From Arbacia lixula (lineage: Eukaryota > Echinodermata > Echinoidea > Arbacioida > Arbaciidae): 64,000 nt of DNA. The notes beneath the pieces are model-generated. The model ran no database searches and had not been told where the DNA came from. It worked only from the letters and a program-made list of their open reading frames with translations. The translations under genes were made by a program, and so were the position numbers. How positions within the stretch are numbered: the first letter of the stretch is position 1; each line of letters opens with the position of its first letter. The stretch is taken from contig CAVLGW020000043.1 in assembly GCA_963669155.1 (NCBI GenBank), forward strand, positions 17,503 to 81,502, given 5' to 3'. Of this stretch, positions 12,730-25,707 are shown in pieces.

Positions 12730-14220
12730 CCCCTGGTCTTAATAAGATGCAGCATATCTGACATTTATTGTCACATTTGTCACAACACTTTTGTTCCATA
12801 CAAATCCTACTTATACATGCCCGTCATTTTAATGGTTGTGAATATGTATGTGTGTGTGTTAGTTTATGTCTTAAGGTATTTCAACCAGTAAATTACCTAT
12901 GAGAAACTCATTACAATCATGACTTGAGCGAAAACTTTATAGCATTAACTTTGCCACTTATTGATGAAATGATTTTTTGTTTACATTCCCAAAATGAACA
13001 TGTTGGAAAAATCAGAGAGCTTGATAAAGAATGCCAGGGATAAGAAGGAAGTTTGTCACAGAGCAACAAAGCATTTATTTCTTTGGGGAAAAAATAGATT
13101 GGTTTCTATGCGTTTGTATACATACCGTAGGTGCTAGACACATACTGTACAAGATTCCTTTTCCTCTTAAGACTTATCATTGGTGCTCTCATCCTCTATA
13201 GCTATAGCAGAATAAAGAATAAACTACTATACTCCAAAAGAAACTAAAATATTGTAAGGTAGCTACAATTATTCAGATTACAATTGAACAAATACAGTAC
13301 CTATACAAATCTGGTTTATTCTTATATAGCCAGCTGTTTTTACGTCTTGATGTTGGAGACTTGTTACTTCCCTCTTATAAACCAGTTGTGATATTTGACT
13401 AGCCTTGTTGTATATATAACATCTTATCTGCATTACCTCTCTCTACCCAGGGATGATGGAAGATGGAACTAATATCTCCTTATTTTTCCGAACCAAGATT
13501 ATCTGAACTAACCGTATGTCACTTGACTTAAACAATCTGATACTATATAATCTTTTCTAAATCATGTCCTTCAAAATAAAAGGTATTGAACTTAACAGGT
13601 ATCCCTTTAGAACAAGATTTTACTTGATTGTAGTCTTTTGATACGCAAAGTGAAATTGACCTCTGAATGGAAATTAAACTTTGCATTAACAAACATTTCA
13701 TATACATGCATGTCTTGTTTGCTTTAACTGTGCAATGAAAAAAAAAAAATTCTTTATTCGGATTGTTACTTTTTATTTTGGTTTGAGCATTGTTGTGAGT
13801 AGATGTACCGGTGTCCAGCATATGAAGGCAGGCTCAAAGTTTTTGATGTGATGTTGACAAGCGACTGTTTTCCCCCTATTTTTTCTGGTAATTTGATGTT
13901 ATAAGTTGAGATAAAAACAGGGTTTTGGTAAGCTTACAGAAACAGAAAGTAATAGGCACAAACTTCTGAGGATGAATTCCATGGTGATGAGGTCTAATTT
14001 CAAATCATTACGTTTTGAAATTGGTCTCATCTTTCTCTTTGTGTCACACTCAAAACATTTTGAAGTAAATACAGCAGGAACACGATTGTCAATGCTTTCT
14101 GTATACAATTGTTGTTTGGTTATTTCTTGAAGGAATTTGAGTATTTCTTTTCTCACTGTAAATTTACTAAATTTGTCTCAAATGTTTAGAAAAATTGTTT
14201 GTGGTCACAAAGGCAGTTCA
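12730..14220. other. No gene recognised
   Basis: AT-rich sequence. No exon with supporting splice sites and conserved protein was found on either strand. Confidence 0.5.
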
Positions 14221-14224
14221 TGTC

Positions 14225-14764
14225 TTAAAGGGTTACTAAATTAGAAAAATAAATTCCCTCTAATCTACGTTAAAGTATCCACTAAAATGAATTTCACATT
14301 TGTTTGCTGCAATAAAGTCTCATTTTGACGAAAATGTGAAAAAACGCACGCCTCCAGTGACGTCAGAGAATTCAGAATGCCATAGGTTGTACGGAAGTCA
14401 ACAAAAAAATATTTTCCTGATGTATTCACAACTTTCCCCCTAACTGCGTAGTAACGCGTGATTGCATTCACCTGTATCTTGTCATTCAGATTCAATGGAT
14501 GGAATGCATTTTGAATCTATTAGTTGTTGCTACTCAGACAAACCTCGGACAAGCTTTGGGGTTCCCATTGGTAACGTATTGTTTGAATGGCGTGAATAAA
14601 ACATTTTATTTACGCCGTTGGCATTTATGGAAATTTGACTTCTCTGACGTCACGGGAGGCGTGCGTGTTTTCACATTTTCGTCAAAATGAGACTTTATTG
14701 CAGCAAACGAATGTGGAATTATAGATTAGTGGGAACTTATTTTTCTAATTTAGTAACCCTTAAA
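14225..14764. mobile_element. TTAA-flanked MITE, complete copy
   Basis: The left end GGGTTACTAAATTAGAAAAA and right end TTTTTCTAATTTAGTAACCC are inverted repeats, flanked on both sides by TTAAA (14225-14229 and 14760-14764), the TTAA target preference of piggyBac-type elements. The arms extend inward to a GACGTCA-containing segment with GGAGGCGTGCGT on the right and ACGCACGCCTCC on the left. No transposase is present, so the element is non-autonomous. Confidence 0.85.
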
Positions 14765-17090
14765 GCAAAACTTGAAAATTACAACTCAATATATCTGTCT
14801 TCAATTTGGGAGACTTATCTGTAGTTGTATGCATACAAGATATGTTTAATTATTACTGGGAAAGGTAGCTTATGTAATGGATTATATTGCTCTTTTGTTC
14901 CTTGTACATGTGATACATGCTCAAGATTTCACCATGACATTCAATATTAGTTTGATTGTTTATCTTATTTTTTTATACACTGCCTCAGATTTATTGAATT
15001 TCTTCTGGGCTATGGCCACGATGTGAAAAGTAATAATTTCTGTTAGTCCGTTTGGATGTTGGTTGAGTTTTATATCTATATGTGTATGTATGGGATTGTG
15101 TGTGGTGACGTATGGAGAATAATTGATTACATGTACATTGTTCTTGTGTATCTAATATGAAGCTTTATGTATTATAATCAATCTTTTCTACATGTATATG
15201 AAAAGTGACTTGTAGGTTTATCTGGTAATGGAATAATATATTTATGTACAACGGTTACAAGCACGTAGTCCCGTGGAGGTTGATATTATTACGCATACTA
15301 GTTCTGGACTAATTTATAGGGAGCCAGTGGGAATTATGTAATTCTGTCACAGTTCCAATTTTGTCCAGGGAATCGCTATTGTAAGGGAGTCTGGTATTTC
15401 ATAATAACTATGGTGAGTGATTAAAACAATTCACTGTTTAGATTCTCTGGATAAAGTCACTGATTTTGTGAGGGAATCACATGTCTTGTGGGTGTTTTCT
15501 TGTGGTACATTGGTTGGTCATGGTTTAGTATGCATACTAGGTTAACCCACTGTTCAGAAGAAGGGTCATAGTCTCCCATAGAGCTGTTTTTTATAAGCTG
15601 CAAATAAACTTGATACAGTGTGTCCTTTTTATGCACAATACTGTATTATGTATAGATTAAATGTCTTTTTGCAATGTAACTCGTAGTAATAGCATCATAT
15701 AGTACATGTAGATAATGGGACTTGAAAGTAAGTTAACATGTTCACTGTTTCTTTCAGGAAACAATAGTACTGGTACAAGGGAGAAGCACTGCACAACCGG
15801 TTGACCACTAAAAGCTACTTGAACCAGTTTCCTTTTCTGGTTTTGTTGACTTCAAAGCTGTTTTAACCGTTAATGTGGCATTAATAAATTTATGCACAAG
15901 TAAATCACACAAATCCTATACAAAGGAGTTTGTGTCACACGCAAATAGTGATACGCTGTGAATAGGCCCATATATATATGATATGGCAAGTATAGTGTAT
16001 CATGCATTTGTGGCGCTACAGATTTTGTAATAACTGCTTACGAATGTCGCTCAGCATGTGAACCCCATGTGTATACCTTATAACATAACCCTGACATTTT
16101 GAGGAAGTAATATACAAGCCTGTGTATGATGGATTGATGCAGTGTGAATAGATCAGCTGTAGTGGAAAGTTTACAAAATAAAGAGAGTCCTCACCACTCA
16201 TCATTTGTACTTGACCATCAAAAGTCTGTGCTTTAAAGAAGAAATAGCCAAGAAATGAAAAGCTTGGTTGAAGTGATAGGCAATAGTATTATATATATTA
16301 TAACTTGCACACCATCATCCGGGTAAACGTAGAAAAAATATGCATGTAGCCTTCCATGTATTTACAGTAGACACCTCAAACAATTATTGGGCAGAGGAGT
16401 AGGGTATTGCAGTGGCCATACAAGAAAGCATGACATATAAATCTTTGTATCAGTTATGTTGTATTTAGGAGCCATATCGGGCCATATGAATTGCATTATT
16501 GGGAACAAAAAACAAAAAAACGGACACACTGATGGGATTCTCATTTGGATTAAAAGTTATTCAAATAATAGCCATATGCAAAAAGTCTGCTCCTAATTAA
16601 TAAGATGCAGTGAGTATTAAGACCATGTACAAAATATAAATCACTTTCTGCACAGATGTATCATTATGGGTTATTATCGCTTACAATTATCTGGATGTTT
16701 AAATAAATTTCGGGTGTGTACATGTAAGATGTGGAATTTACCATCCCAACTACATATGGATTTATTTTTGTTGGACGTGTGGTGTTTTGGCTTGAATGTG
16801 AAGTGCTGAACTGCACTAAAAACTGTCCTGATCGCCTCCTCTTCAATATGGCTGAAATTACATTCTGCAAATGAGATATGGTGACAGGTGTGTGTTTGTG
16901 TATGAAATAGAAATAGAAAGAGAGCATGTGTGTTTGTGAAATATTTTTTTTTGGTCAAAATTACCCACTCCTTTATCTTTCGTATGCATTCCACTTTTAG
17001 ACTGTTTGGCATTGCGCTGGTGGTAGGTGAGGCCTACAGAGCCGTTACCATGGGAACGCATCAGTGAAATATTGGAATTTCAGAAATTGC
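14765..17090. other. No gene recognised
   Basis: AT-rich DNA. One possible terminal exon near 15758 was considered and is recorded among the rejected items. Nothing else stands out. Confidence 0.5.
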
Positions 17091-17094
17091 CATC

Positions 17095-19860
17095 TCAAAT
17101 ATTCACATAAAAATACAAAATTAGTGTCTAACTATACATGTTACAAGTTACCCAGTTGATTCTGATCAGAAAATAAGATATTTAAAGATTGTCCGTCCCT
17201 TTTGCAAGCTTAAAATTTGAAATCGTCTATCACAATCATAAATTGAAGAAAGAGTGATTCAAGACTATTTCTAAGAATATAGAATGTTGAAGCTTTCTGT
17301 ATATGTAAAAAATTCCAGCCGTTAAATTTCAAACCGACTTTTTTCGTACCACGAAAAAAGTATTAGTCTTTGTTACAGTCTCTATGTGGTTATTATGCGT
17401 GTGTGAAATCCTAATTTTATGAGTAACTACCAAACTTTGGACATGATTCCTTCCATAGAACATTTTTTTTTCATAATGCGTTTTATAATTTAATAAACAG
17501 ATTAATCAATAAAGCAGATATTTCAACACAAACTGCTAAGAGCCTGAGGTAAAGACTATTAATCAGACGTTGTTTACGTGCATTATTTGAATTTTACACT
17601 ACGTATCAGTTTCAAATTGTGAATATAGAGCTTGCTAACAGTTCTCTATATGTTTTGCCAATGTTTCGCTGGTTTTGTGGTGATCTGAAAAAGGGATTGG
17701 CTGTCTTTAAGGTCACAATCATATGAAAAACAAATATGCTAATACACAGCAAAAAACTCATCCTAGTTTATAGTTTTATGAATATTTAGATGCCAGAATA
17801 ATAGCACTCAATACTGAGTCATTTTTAAGTGATAACTGTCATGCAAATAATGACTGTTGCTATGACAACACCATGATGCCAAAATATTGAACATACAGGA
17901 TTATAAGAAAGTGCCATATATTTCTCATATGGTGACATAAAAACACAGAATTAGTGTGTTAATATACAGTGTGCAAGGTGCCCATTTGATTTTGATCGGA
18001 ATGTATGTCATGTAAGGTTATGATCATACCTAGAAATAGTTGTCATGGAAACAACATATATATATATATAAGGCATTTTGTTCTAGAAAACCATTCAAAC
18101 ATATGTAAATACATCGCAAAAACCTAATCCTAGTTTATAGTTTTATGAATATTTAGATGCCAGAAGAGAAGCAATCAAGATTTCATCATTTCTAAATGAT
18201 AACTGTCACGCATGAAGCGACAGTTGTTATGACAGTACCATGGTGCCGAAATACTGAAATTACAGAAATATAAGAGAGTGCCATATATTTGCCATATGGT
18301 AACATAATAACAAATAATCAGTGTCTAAGTATACATTTTGCAGGGTGCCCAGTTGATTTTGATTAGAATCTTCGTAATTTAAGGTCAAGTTCACGGTCAA
18401 AGTAAGGCCATTGCTATGGTAACCATACAGAAAAGGGTGATTTTGATGAACATATTCAATATATTATATAAATAGGAAGCACGCAACTTACACGCAACTG
18501 GTATTATGATGGCTTATATTTTCAATTGATGTAAATCAATATTATGATATTCGTAGGTGTTTACGGTCATTTCTAATTGGATACTTTCCAGGACAACATA
18601 ATGATATAATATGTGAAGTAGATGTGAAAAGCACATATGAGGTACACATCAAAATCCTATCACTATCCCGGTTCACTCTTTCAAAGATATGTATGTTTAC
18701 CATGTTCTGAAATTGTACTTCTTGATTGGGGAGATATCATAACAATGACAATTTGAAAGCACAAGAAATGAAAGTGCTTCACATCACCTTGGCATTGCTT
18801 TGTATGTAATCAGCATACACATCTTATTTTTGCCGCCATGGTGTTGTCATAACAACAATCATTCGAGGTATGACAGTTATCAAATACTTCAGTCATGATT
18901 ACTTTCATTCTGGCATCTAAATATTCATAATACCATAAACTAAGATTAGGTTTTGTGCGATGTATTTCCATATATTTGAATGGTTTTCTTACAAAATTGC
19001 CGTTTTTGTTCACATCATTTCCATGGCAACTACCATTTTTAGGCATAATTGTGATCTTTAATAAATTAGGTTACAGTCAGAATCAACTGGGCACCTTGAT
19101 ACATGCATATCTAGACACCTAGATGCACATTTTGTGTTTTTTCATTAACCGTATGAGAAATATATGAGACTTTCTTATAATTCTGTAATTTCAATAATTT
19201 TGGCATCATGGTGTTATCATAGCAACAGTCGTTTTATGAATGACAGTTGTCACATAGAATATAGAATATTTTTCTAACAAAATGCCTTTTTAATATATCG
19301 TTTCCATGACAACTTTTTCTAGGAATGATCATGACCTTACATGACATAGATTGTGATCAGAATCAATGGGGCACTTTGGTAAATGTATACTTAGACACTA
19401 ATTTTGTGTTTTTATGTTACTGTTCAATATTTTTGGCACCATGGTGTTGTCATAATAACAGTCATTTTATGCGTGACAGTTATCACTTAGAAATGACTCA
19501 ATCTTGATTGTTACTATTCTGACATCTAAGTAGTTATAAAACTATAAACTAGGATTACGTTTTATGCTGTGTATTCACATAGATTTAAATGGTTTTCTAA
19601 CAAAATTGCCCTTTTGGTTCATATCGTTTCCATGGCAACTTTCACTTTTAGGCATGATCGGGATCTCTTATGACTAAAATTACAATCAAAATCAACTGGG
19701 CACCTCGATAAATATATAACAAGACGATAAGTTTGTGGTTTTAGGTCACCATATATATATAAAATATACAGCAATTTCTTACATTTCTGTAATTTCAGTA
19801 TTTCTTGGCACCATGGTGTTATCATAGCAACAGCGCTCTTATGCATGACTGTTAACACTT
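17095..19860. repeat. ~365-bp dispersed repeat units, direct on the left and inverted on the right
   Basis: On the left (17095-18420) a block containing TCCTAGTTTATAGTTTTATG, ATATTTAGATGCCAGAA, GTGATAACTGTCATGC and CAACACCATG recurs at a spacing of about 365 bp (17763 and 18128). On the right (about 18790-19860) the reverse complement of the same blocks recurs at about 18830, 19200, 19440 and 19810. Units are diverged, and no coding is evident. Confidence 0.85.
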
Positions 19861-20688
19861 AAAAATAAATGCAAAATGGAGAAATGAAAAAGCATATTTA
19901 ATGACACATGATATAGTCGACTCAGTATACATAAATATACACAATGAAAGTGTAGAGTGTAGAAGGACAGGAGGGTAGGGCGTAGAAGGACAGGAGGGGA
20001 GAGGGTAGAGGTACGCCCTAGAAGGAAGAGAGGGTAGAGCGTAGAGGGACGGGAAAGAAATGGAAAATGGAGAAATTAAAAAGCATATTTCATGACACAA
20101 TATAGTCGACTTAGTATGTAGAAGTATACAAAATGAAAGAGTAGAGAGTGGAAGGACTGGAGGGAAGGGCGTAGAAGGACAGGAGGGTAGAGCGCAGAGG
20201 GACAGGAGGGGAGAGGGTAGAGGTACGCCCCTAGAAGGAGGATGGAGCGTAGAAGGACGCCCTAGAAGGACGGGAGGGTAGAGCGTAGAAGGACGGGAAA
20301 TAAATGCAAAATGCAGAAATGAAAAAGTATATTTCATGACACATAATATAGTCAACTTAGTATGTAGAAGTATACAAAATGAAAGAGTAGAGTGTAGAAG
20401 GACAGGAGGGTAGGGCGTAGAAGGACAGGAGGGTAGAGCGCAGAGGGACAGGAGGGGAGAGGGTAGAGGTACGCCCCTAGTAGGAGGGGAGAGGGTAGAG
20501 GTACGCCCTAGAAGGAAGAGCGTAGAAGGACGGGAAAGAAAAGAAAATGGAGAAATGAAAAAGCATATTTAATTACACATAATATAGTCGACTTAGTATG
20601 TATAAATTTACACAATGAAAGACTAGAGTGTGGAAGGACAGAAGAGTAGAGCATAGAAGGACAGCAGGGTAGAGGGTAGAAGGACGCC
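19861..20688. repeat. Satellite block with GTAGAAGGACAGGAGGGTAG motifs, left part
   Basis: Repeats of roughly 190-240 bp, each joining an AT-rich segment (GCAAAATGCAGAAATGAAAA, then ATATAGTCGACTTAGTATGT) to a purine-rich tandem of about 20-bp GTAGAAGGAC words. The GTCGAC landmark is at about 19916, 20105 and 20587. Orientation flips near 20695, where CTCTACTCTTTCATTGTGTA appears as the complement of the unit just before it. Confidence 0.9.
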
Positions 20689-20745
20689 CCCTCCAGTCCT
20701 TCCACACTCTACTCTTTCATTGTGTATATTTATTCATACTAAGTC
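20689..20745 (+). repeat. 57-bp direct duplication, left flank of LINE
   Basis: Begins CCCTCCAGTCCTTCCACACT and ends ATTCATACTAAGTC. The identical 57 bp recurs at 24411-24467 on the other side of the LINE. The sequence belongs to an inverted satellite monomer, so it reads as a very long target-site duplication. Confidence 0.85.
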
Positions 20746-23700
20746 TCTTGCCGAGACACGTAAAGTTACGAAGATCCTGGCTGCGTGGTCTTCCGACGGT
20801 CGCATCATCGCTCTGCTACCTGCGAGTCGAGGTCAAACTGTGAGAAAGGTGATACATAATAAAGAAGACTTGAATAACATTTGAACTTGTTGAACACTAT
20901 GTGCCGGCTTGTGCCATACAGACTTTGACTGTTATGTGTGTTTGTCAGGCTACTGCCATGCCTCTGTCTCAGTTGTAATATTACTCTTCTTATTTTGTTG
21001 ATTATTTTGTTCTGTTAAACTTTCTTGTGTGAATGTGTGTGTGTGTAAATTGCGACAACTCATCTTCATCTTCTTTATCATCTTCTACTGAACCATGGTT
21101 ATGCATAAAGTGTTTATCTGATATTTTCCCATTCAATTATGTTATTGATGACGATGAGTTTTACTTGACCATGTATGTTTTTTCCGCTTAAATACCCATA
21201 CCAATTTAGATAAATTACAACATTTGAAAATAAATCCATTTAATCCACACTCCTTTGATCAGCTGAATGAATACAAACAGAATGTATTTTCAGATGATGG
21301 CTCTAATTTAAGCTTAGATAATGCTTCAAAGTATGTTTTCTGCGAATATTTCAATAGTCAAATTCATGATAAGAAATTTGCATCTTCTATGTTATACCTG
21401 AATGCAAGAAGTTTAAAAAATAAATTTGATGAATTACAATTATTATTTTCATCACTTGATCACGATTTCAGTGTAGTTGCAGTATCTGAAACTTGGTTTA
21501 GTAGTAATATAAATATCAATATGTATGATATTGAAAATTATTCTCTTATAAATTTGTGTAGACCCCACAGGATAGGTGGTGGAGTTGCCCTTTATATACA
21601 AAATGACTTTACATATATATTTCGTTCTGATTTATCATGTTCTGTTAATGACTATGAACTTATCTTTGTGGAAATCCCTCAGAAGGATAAATCTATTATC
21701 ATTGGTTGTATATATCGACCGCCTGATTCTGATGTGTCTTCTTTCTATGACAAAATGCAATCTGTACTACAAATATTGGAAAGTGAAAAGAAAGAAATAT
21801 ATATCATGGGCGACTTTAATATAAATCTTCTTAACTATGGAAACCATGAGAACACTAACGACTTTTTAGATACCATGTTCTCACATAATATGTTTCCACT
21901 TATTACAAAACCCACACGCATTTCTCGCAGCAGTGCAACTTTAATAGACAACATATTCACCAATACCATTCAATCTAAAAAATATACTGGACTTATTTAC
22001 TCTGACTTGTCTGATCACTTTCCAATATATTGTATATGTAGGAATATACCAACATATTATTGTAATAATCAATACCAGACCAAGGTTAAAACACGCTAGA
22101 TAAATGATTTGAACATTAATTTATTCAAACAAAAGTTGCTGTCAATTGATTGGTCACAGGTATATGAATGCACTATTGTCAGTGACTGTTATGATATATT
22201 CTTTGATAAACTGTATTCTTTATATAATGAATGTTTTCCTGTTAAAACTTGTAAAAGTAAAAAGGGATGCAAATTTCGTAAGCCATGGATTGTGGATGGT
22301 ATACTTAAGTCTGTAAAACTTAAAAATAGACTCTATGAAACCAGCAAGAAAAAACCTACTGATCATCATAAGAAAAAATAAATTGATTATAAAAACAAAT
22401 TAACAAATATCATAAGAGCTGCAAAGAGAAAGTATTACAATGATTTATTTTATGCTTTAAAAGGAGATTTAAAAAAAACGTGGAGACAAATTAATTCATT
22501 GTTGGGTAAAAAGAAAACCAGTAGTTTCCCACAAAATGTATTTTTAGGTAATTTGAAATTATCATCTAGACAGGCCATTGCTAATGAATTTAATTCATAC
22601 TTCATCAATATTGGTAAGCAACTCTTTTATTCAATACCTGTATCAATACATTCATTTCAGGAATACCTCACGGTTAGTAACCCAAACTCATTTTTTGTTA
22701 AACCACTTTTACCCAGTGATATAGTTGAAATTTGTTCATCTTTGAACGCGTCAAAGTCAAACGGCCCCGATGATATTTCAATCAAAGTAGCCAAACAATG
22801 TATACATTATTATGTAGATCCCCTTTGTGATATCTTTAACAAGTCATTATGCTTTGGAATAGTCCCCGAAAAACTGAAAATGGCTCAAATAATTCCTTTG
22901 CATAAGAAAAATAACTTAGAAAATATTGAATACTATCGTCCTATTGCACTGCTCTCTGTGTTTGCAAAGATGTTAGAAAAAATTATGCACAAACAACTTT
23001 ACAATTTTCTCACTAAATATAAATGTATAATTCCTGGACAATTCGGATTTCGAAAAAAAAATCATTCCACAGCTTTCATATTTCTATGACTTCATTTTAC
23101 AGGAACTTGATAAAGGTAACTACTGTTGTGGGGTTTTCATGGACCTATCCAAGGCATTTGACACCATCGATCACCACATTCTTTTACCAAAGCTATTTCA
23201 TTATGGTGTACGTGGTGTACCACTTCAGTGGTTTGAGAATTATTTGTCAAACAGAAAACAGTACGTGGTGGTTGATGATGTCGAATCAGCTTATATGGAT
23301 GTTTGCGTGGGCGTACCACAAGGTTCTGTGCTTAGACCTCTTCTATTCATTTTGTATGTTAATGATATTATTAACTCTTGTAAATTGTTGAAGTTTTCAT
23401 TATTTGCTGATGACACTGTTACTGCTTATTCTTGTCCTCGCATCCATGATCTTATTACTATTTTGAATGAGGAATTATTCAAGTTAAATGAGTGGTTTAA
23501 ATGTAACAGATTACTGCTTAATTATGATAAAACAAAGTATGTCATATTTCATACCAGAAGAAGATACGTTCCAGATGTTATTGATCCTGTTAAAATTGAA
23601 AATGCTGTAATTAAAAGAAGAAACACCATTGATTTTCTAGGTGTTATTATTCATGAATCACTTGACTGGAAAAATATCACATTACTCATGTATGTTCTAA

Positions 23701-24410
23701 GCTTTCAAGAAGTATTGGTGTCTTATATATGTTGAAGAATTTGTTACCATTAAAAATATTATTGTACATTTATAATTCCATAGTAGTGCCGCATCTGAGC
23801 TACTGTAATATAATATGGGGCAATACATATAATTCAAAATTGAATAAACTACACATTCTACAGAAGCGGGCAATACGTTGTATTACTAACAGCAGTTATT
23901 ATAGTCCAAGTTCTCCTCTATTTGTGAAAGTAAGAGCCCTTCCTGTTCTTGATCTAGTAAAAGTAAATACTTTATTGTTCATGTATAAATTTAACAAGGG
24001 CATTCTTCCCTCTGCTTTCCTTCATATGTTCCAATCAAATTCTTCATTGCACTCATATCCAACTCGTCAGATAAATAATCTCCGCCAACCGTTCTCTCGT
24101 TCCACTTTGGTTTCCCACTCAATCCGCTTTATTGGTGTGCAAGAATGGAATTCTCTTGATAATAATATAAAATCTAGTTCAACCATCACACGGTTGAAAT
24201 TTCTTCTCAAACAATCTGTATTTAAAAACATGTTATCTATTGTTCAATAGTTCCCTTACGATGTACCTCTTTACCTCGTTGTTTTTCTTTCTTCCCCTGG
24301 TCTTTTCTCTCTTCTCCTCTTCCTCTCTCGTTTTGTCGCATGAATGAGTGTGTGTGTGCGTGTTGTGTGTGATTATGCAAATGAATTTATTTTTCGATTT
24401 CCTAGAAGGA
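20746..24410 (+). mobile_element. CR1/L2-like LINE inserted in satellite
   Basis: A 3.67-kb element between 57-bp direct repeats. It contains a 5' leader of several hundred bases, a degraded Cys-containing N-terminal segment, an AP-type endonuclease, a reverse transcriptase and a 3' untranslated region. Both ends are intact relative to the duplication, which suggests a full-length or nearly full-length insertion of a single-ORF element. The coding frame is broken in several places, so this copy cannot be autonomous. Confidence 0.85.
21081..24250 (+). pseudogene. LINE ORF2-type polyprotein: endonuclease plus reverse transcriptase, broken
   Basis: This would nick target DNA and copy the element RNA by target-primed reverse transcription. 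Visible landmarks are the endonuclease motifs YLNARSLKNK, SETWF, MGDFN and SDHFP (21400-22025), then the RT motifs YYRPIALLS, MDLSKAFDTIDHH, GVPQGS and FADD (FADD at 23403-23414), then a C-terminal PHLSYCNIIWG block typical of the CR1/L2/Jockey group. In-frame stops lie at 22097-22099 (TAG) and 22379-22381 (TAA), with frameshifts near 21190, 23080 and 23690. An upstream PWLCIKCLSDIFPFN segment near 21090 is in another frame and looks like the end of a zinc-finger-like N-terminus. The copy is inactive, and the clade assignment is by eye. Confidence 0.85.
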
Positions 24411-24467
24411 CCCTCCAGTCCTTCCACACTCTACTCTTTCATTGTGTATATTTATTCATACTAAGTC
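24411..24467 (+). repeat. 57-bp direct duplication, right flank of LINE
   Basis: Same 57 bp as 20689-20745. To the right it continues without a break into the satellite (GTCGACTATAT), whereas on the left side the same point is followed by the LINE. This confirms where the insertion occurred. Confidence 0.85.
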
Positions 24468-25265
24468 GACTATATCACGTGTCACTAAATATGCTTTTTC
24501 ATTTCTGCATTTTGCATTAATTTCCCGTCCTTCTACGCTCTAACCTCCCGTCCCTCTGGGGCGTCCTTCTACGCTTCACCGGAAATAAATGCAAAATGCA
24601 GAAATAAAAAAGCACATTTCATGACACATGATATAGTCGACTTAGTATGTATAAATATACACAATGAAAGAGTAGAGTGTAGAAGGACACGAGGGTAGAG
24701 CGTAGAAGAACACCCCTAGAAGGAGGATGGAGCTAGAAGGACGCCCTAGAAGGACGGGAGGTTAGAGCGTAGAAGGACGGGAAATAAATGCAAAATGCAG
24801 AAGTTAAAAAGCATATTTAATGACACATAATATAGCCGACCTAGTACGTTTAAATTAACACAATGAAAGAGTAGATTGTGGAAGGACTGGAGGGTAGAGC
24901 GCAGAGGGACAGGAGGGGAGAGGGTAGAGCGCAGAGGGACACGAGGGTAGAGCGTAGAAGGACGGGAAATTAATGTAAAATGCAGAAATGAAAAAGCATA
25001 ATTAGTGACACATAATATAGTCGACTTAGTATGTATAAATATACACAATAAAAGAGTATAGTGTAGAAGGACAGGAGAATAGAGCGTAGAAGGACAGGAC
25101 GGTAGAGTATAGAAGGACGGGAAATACTTTCGAAATGGAGATATTAAAAAGTATATTTAATGAAACATTATCTAGTAACCTGTACACCTGTATAAGGGTA
25201 GATCGTGTAGCAGGGTAGGGCGTAGAAGGACAGTTCTAAAGGTAGAGCGCAGAGGCCCCCACCTC
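24468..25265. repeat. Satellite block, right part
   Basis: The inverted monomer continues to about 24575, then the orientation flips back and GTAGAAGGAC and ATATAGTCGACTTAGTATGT words resume up to about 25250. GTCGAC or near-variants are found at about 24635, 24836 and 25020. It is the same satellite as 19861-20688, split by the LINE. Confidence 0.9.
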
Positions 25266-25465
25266 TCCCCCCCCCCCCCCCCTCTCTCTCTCTCTCTCTC
25301 TTGCTCTCGAAAATATTTATCTTTCAACTTTTCATTTCGATCCACAATCATATCCCTCTCTCCTTTCCCTCCCTTCTCTTGAAATGAGAGAAAGAAAATG
25401 AGGAAGAAAGTTTAAACGTGAGATTTATATTACCCTTCTCCCCCCACCCCCCCCCCCCCCTCAGA
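25266..25465 (+). repeat. Poly-C and CT microsatellites
   Basis: C-rich runs at about 25268-25282 and 25442-25460, with a CT dinucleotide tract following the first. Not coding. Confidence 0.85.
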
Positions 25466-25707
25466 AAAAAAAAGTGCACGAGTACAGTGCATGTATCCTG
25501 TTAACACGCGCGCGCACGGACGTACGGATGATATTTATATCACTATTCATGAGAACGTTGATCGTTATTGGTTGGTCCTGTCCACGTGAGACCTCATGTT
25601 TATGCATTTCTTCGCTTTTGGATATCCATGACCCTCTACCCTCTACCTTTTAGCCGACCCCAAACCGGTGCCGATGTCACCGCGTCAGATGCAACGAACT
25701 AAAACGT

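Noticed and set aside
12361..12891. 176-codon plus-strand ORF.
   Set aside because: A large part is a CT microsatellite translated as Ser/Leu/Pro; the rest shows no conserved features.
15758..15811. Possible terminal exon: good acceptor CTGTTTCTTTCAG, 17 codons (ETIVLVQGRSTAQPVDH), stop, and AATAAA about 70 bp later.
   Set aside because: The peptide is very short with no recognisable family and no partner exon upstream; such combinations arise by chance in AT-rich DNA.
19852..20355. 167-codon minus-strand ORF rich in Ser/Pro/Leu.
   Set aside because: It is the translation of the satellite block and repeats with the satellite period.
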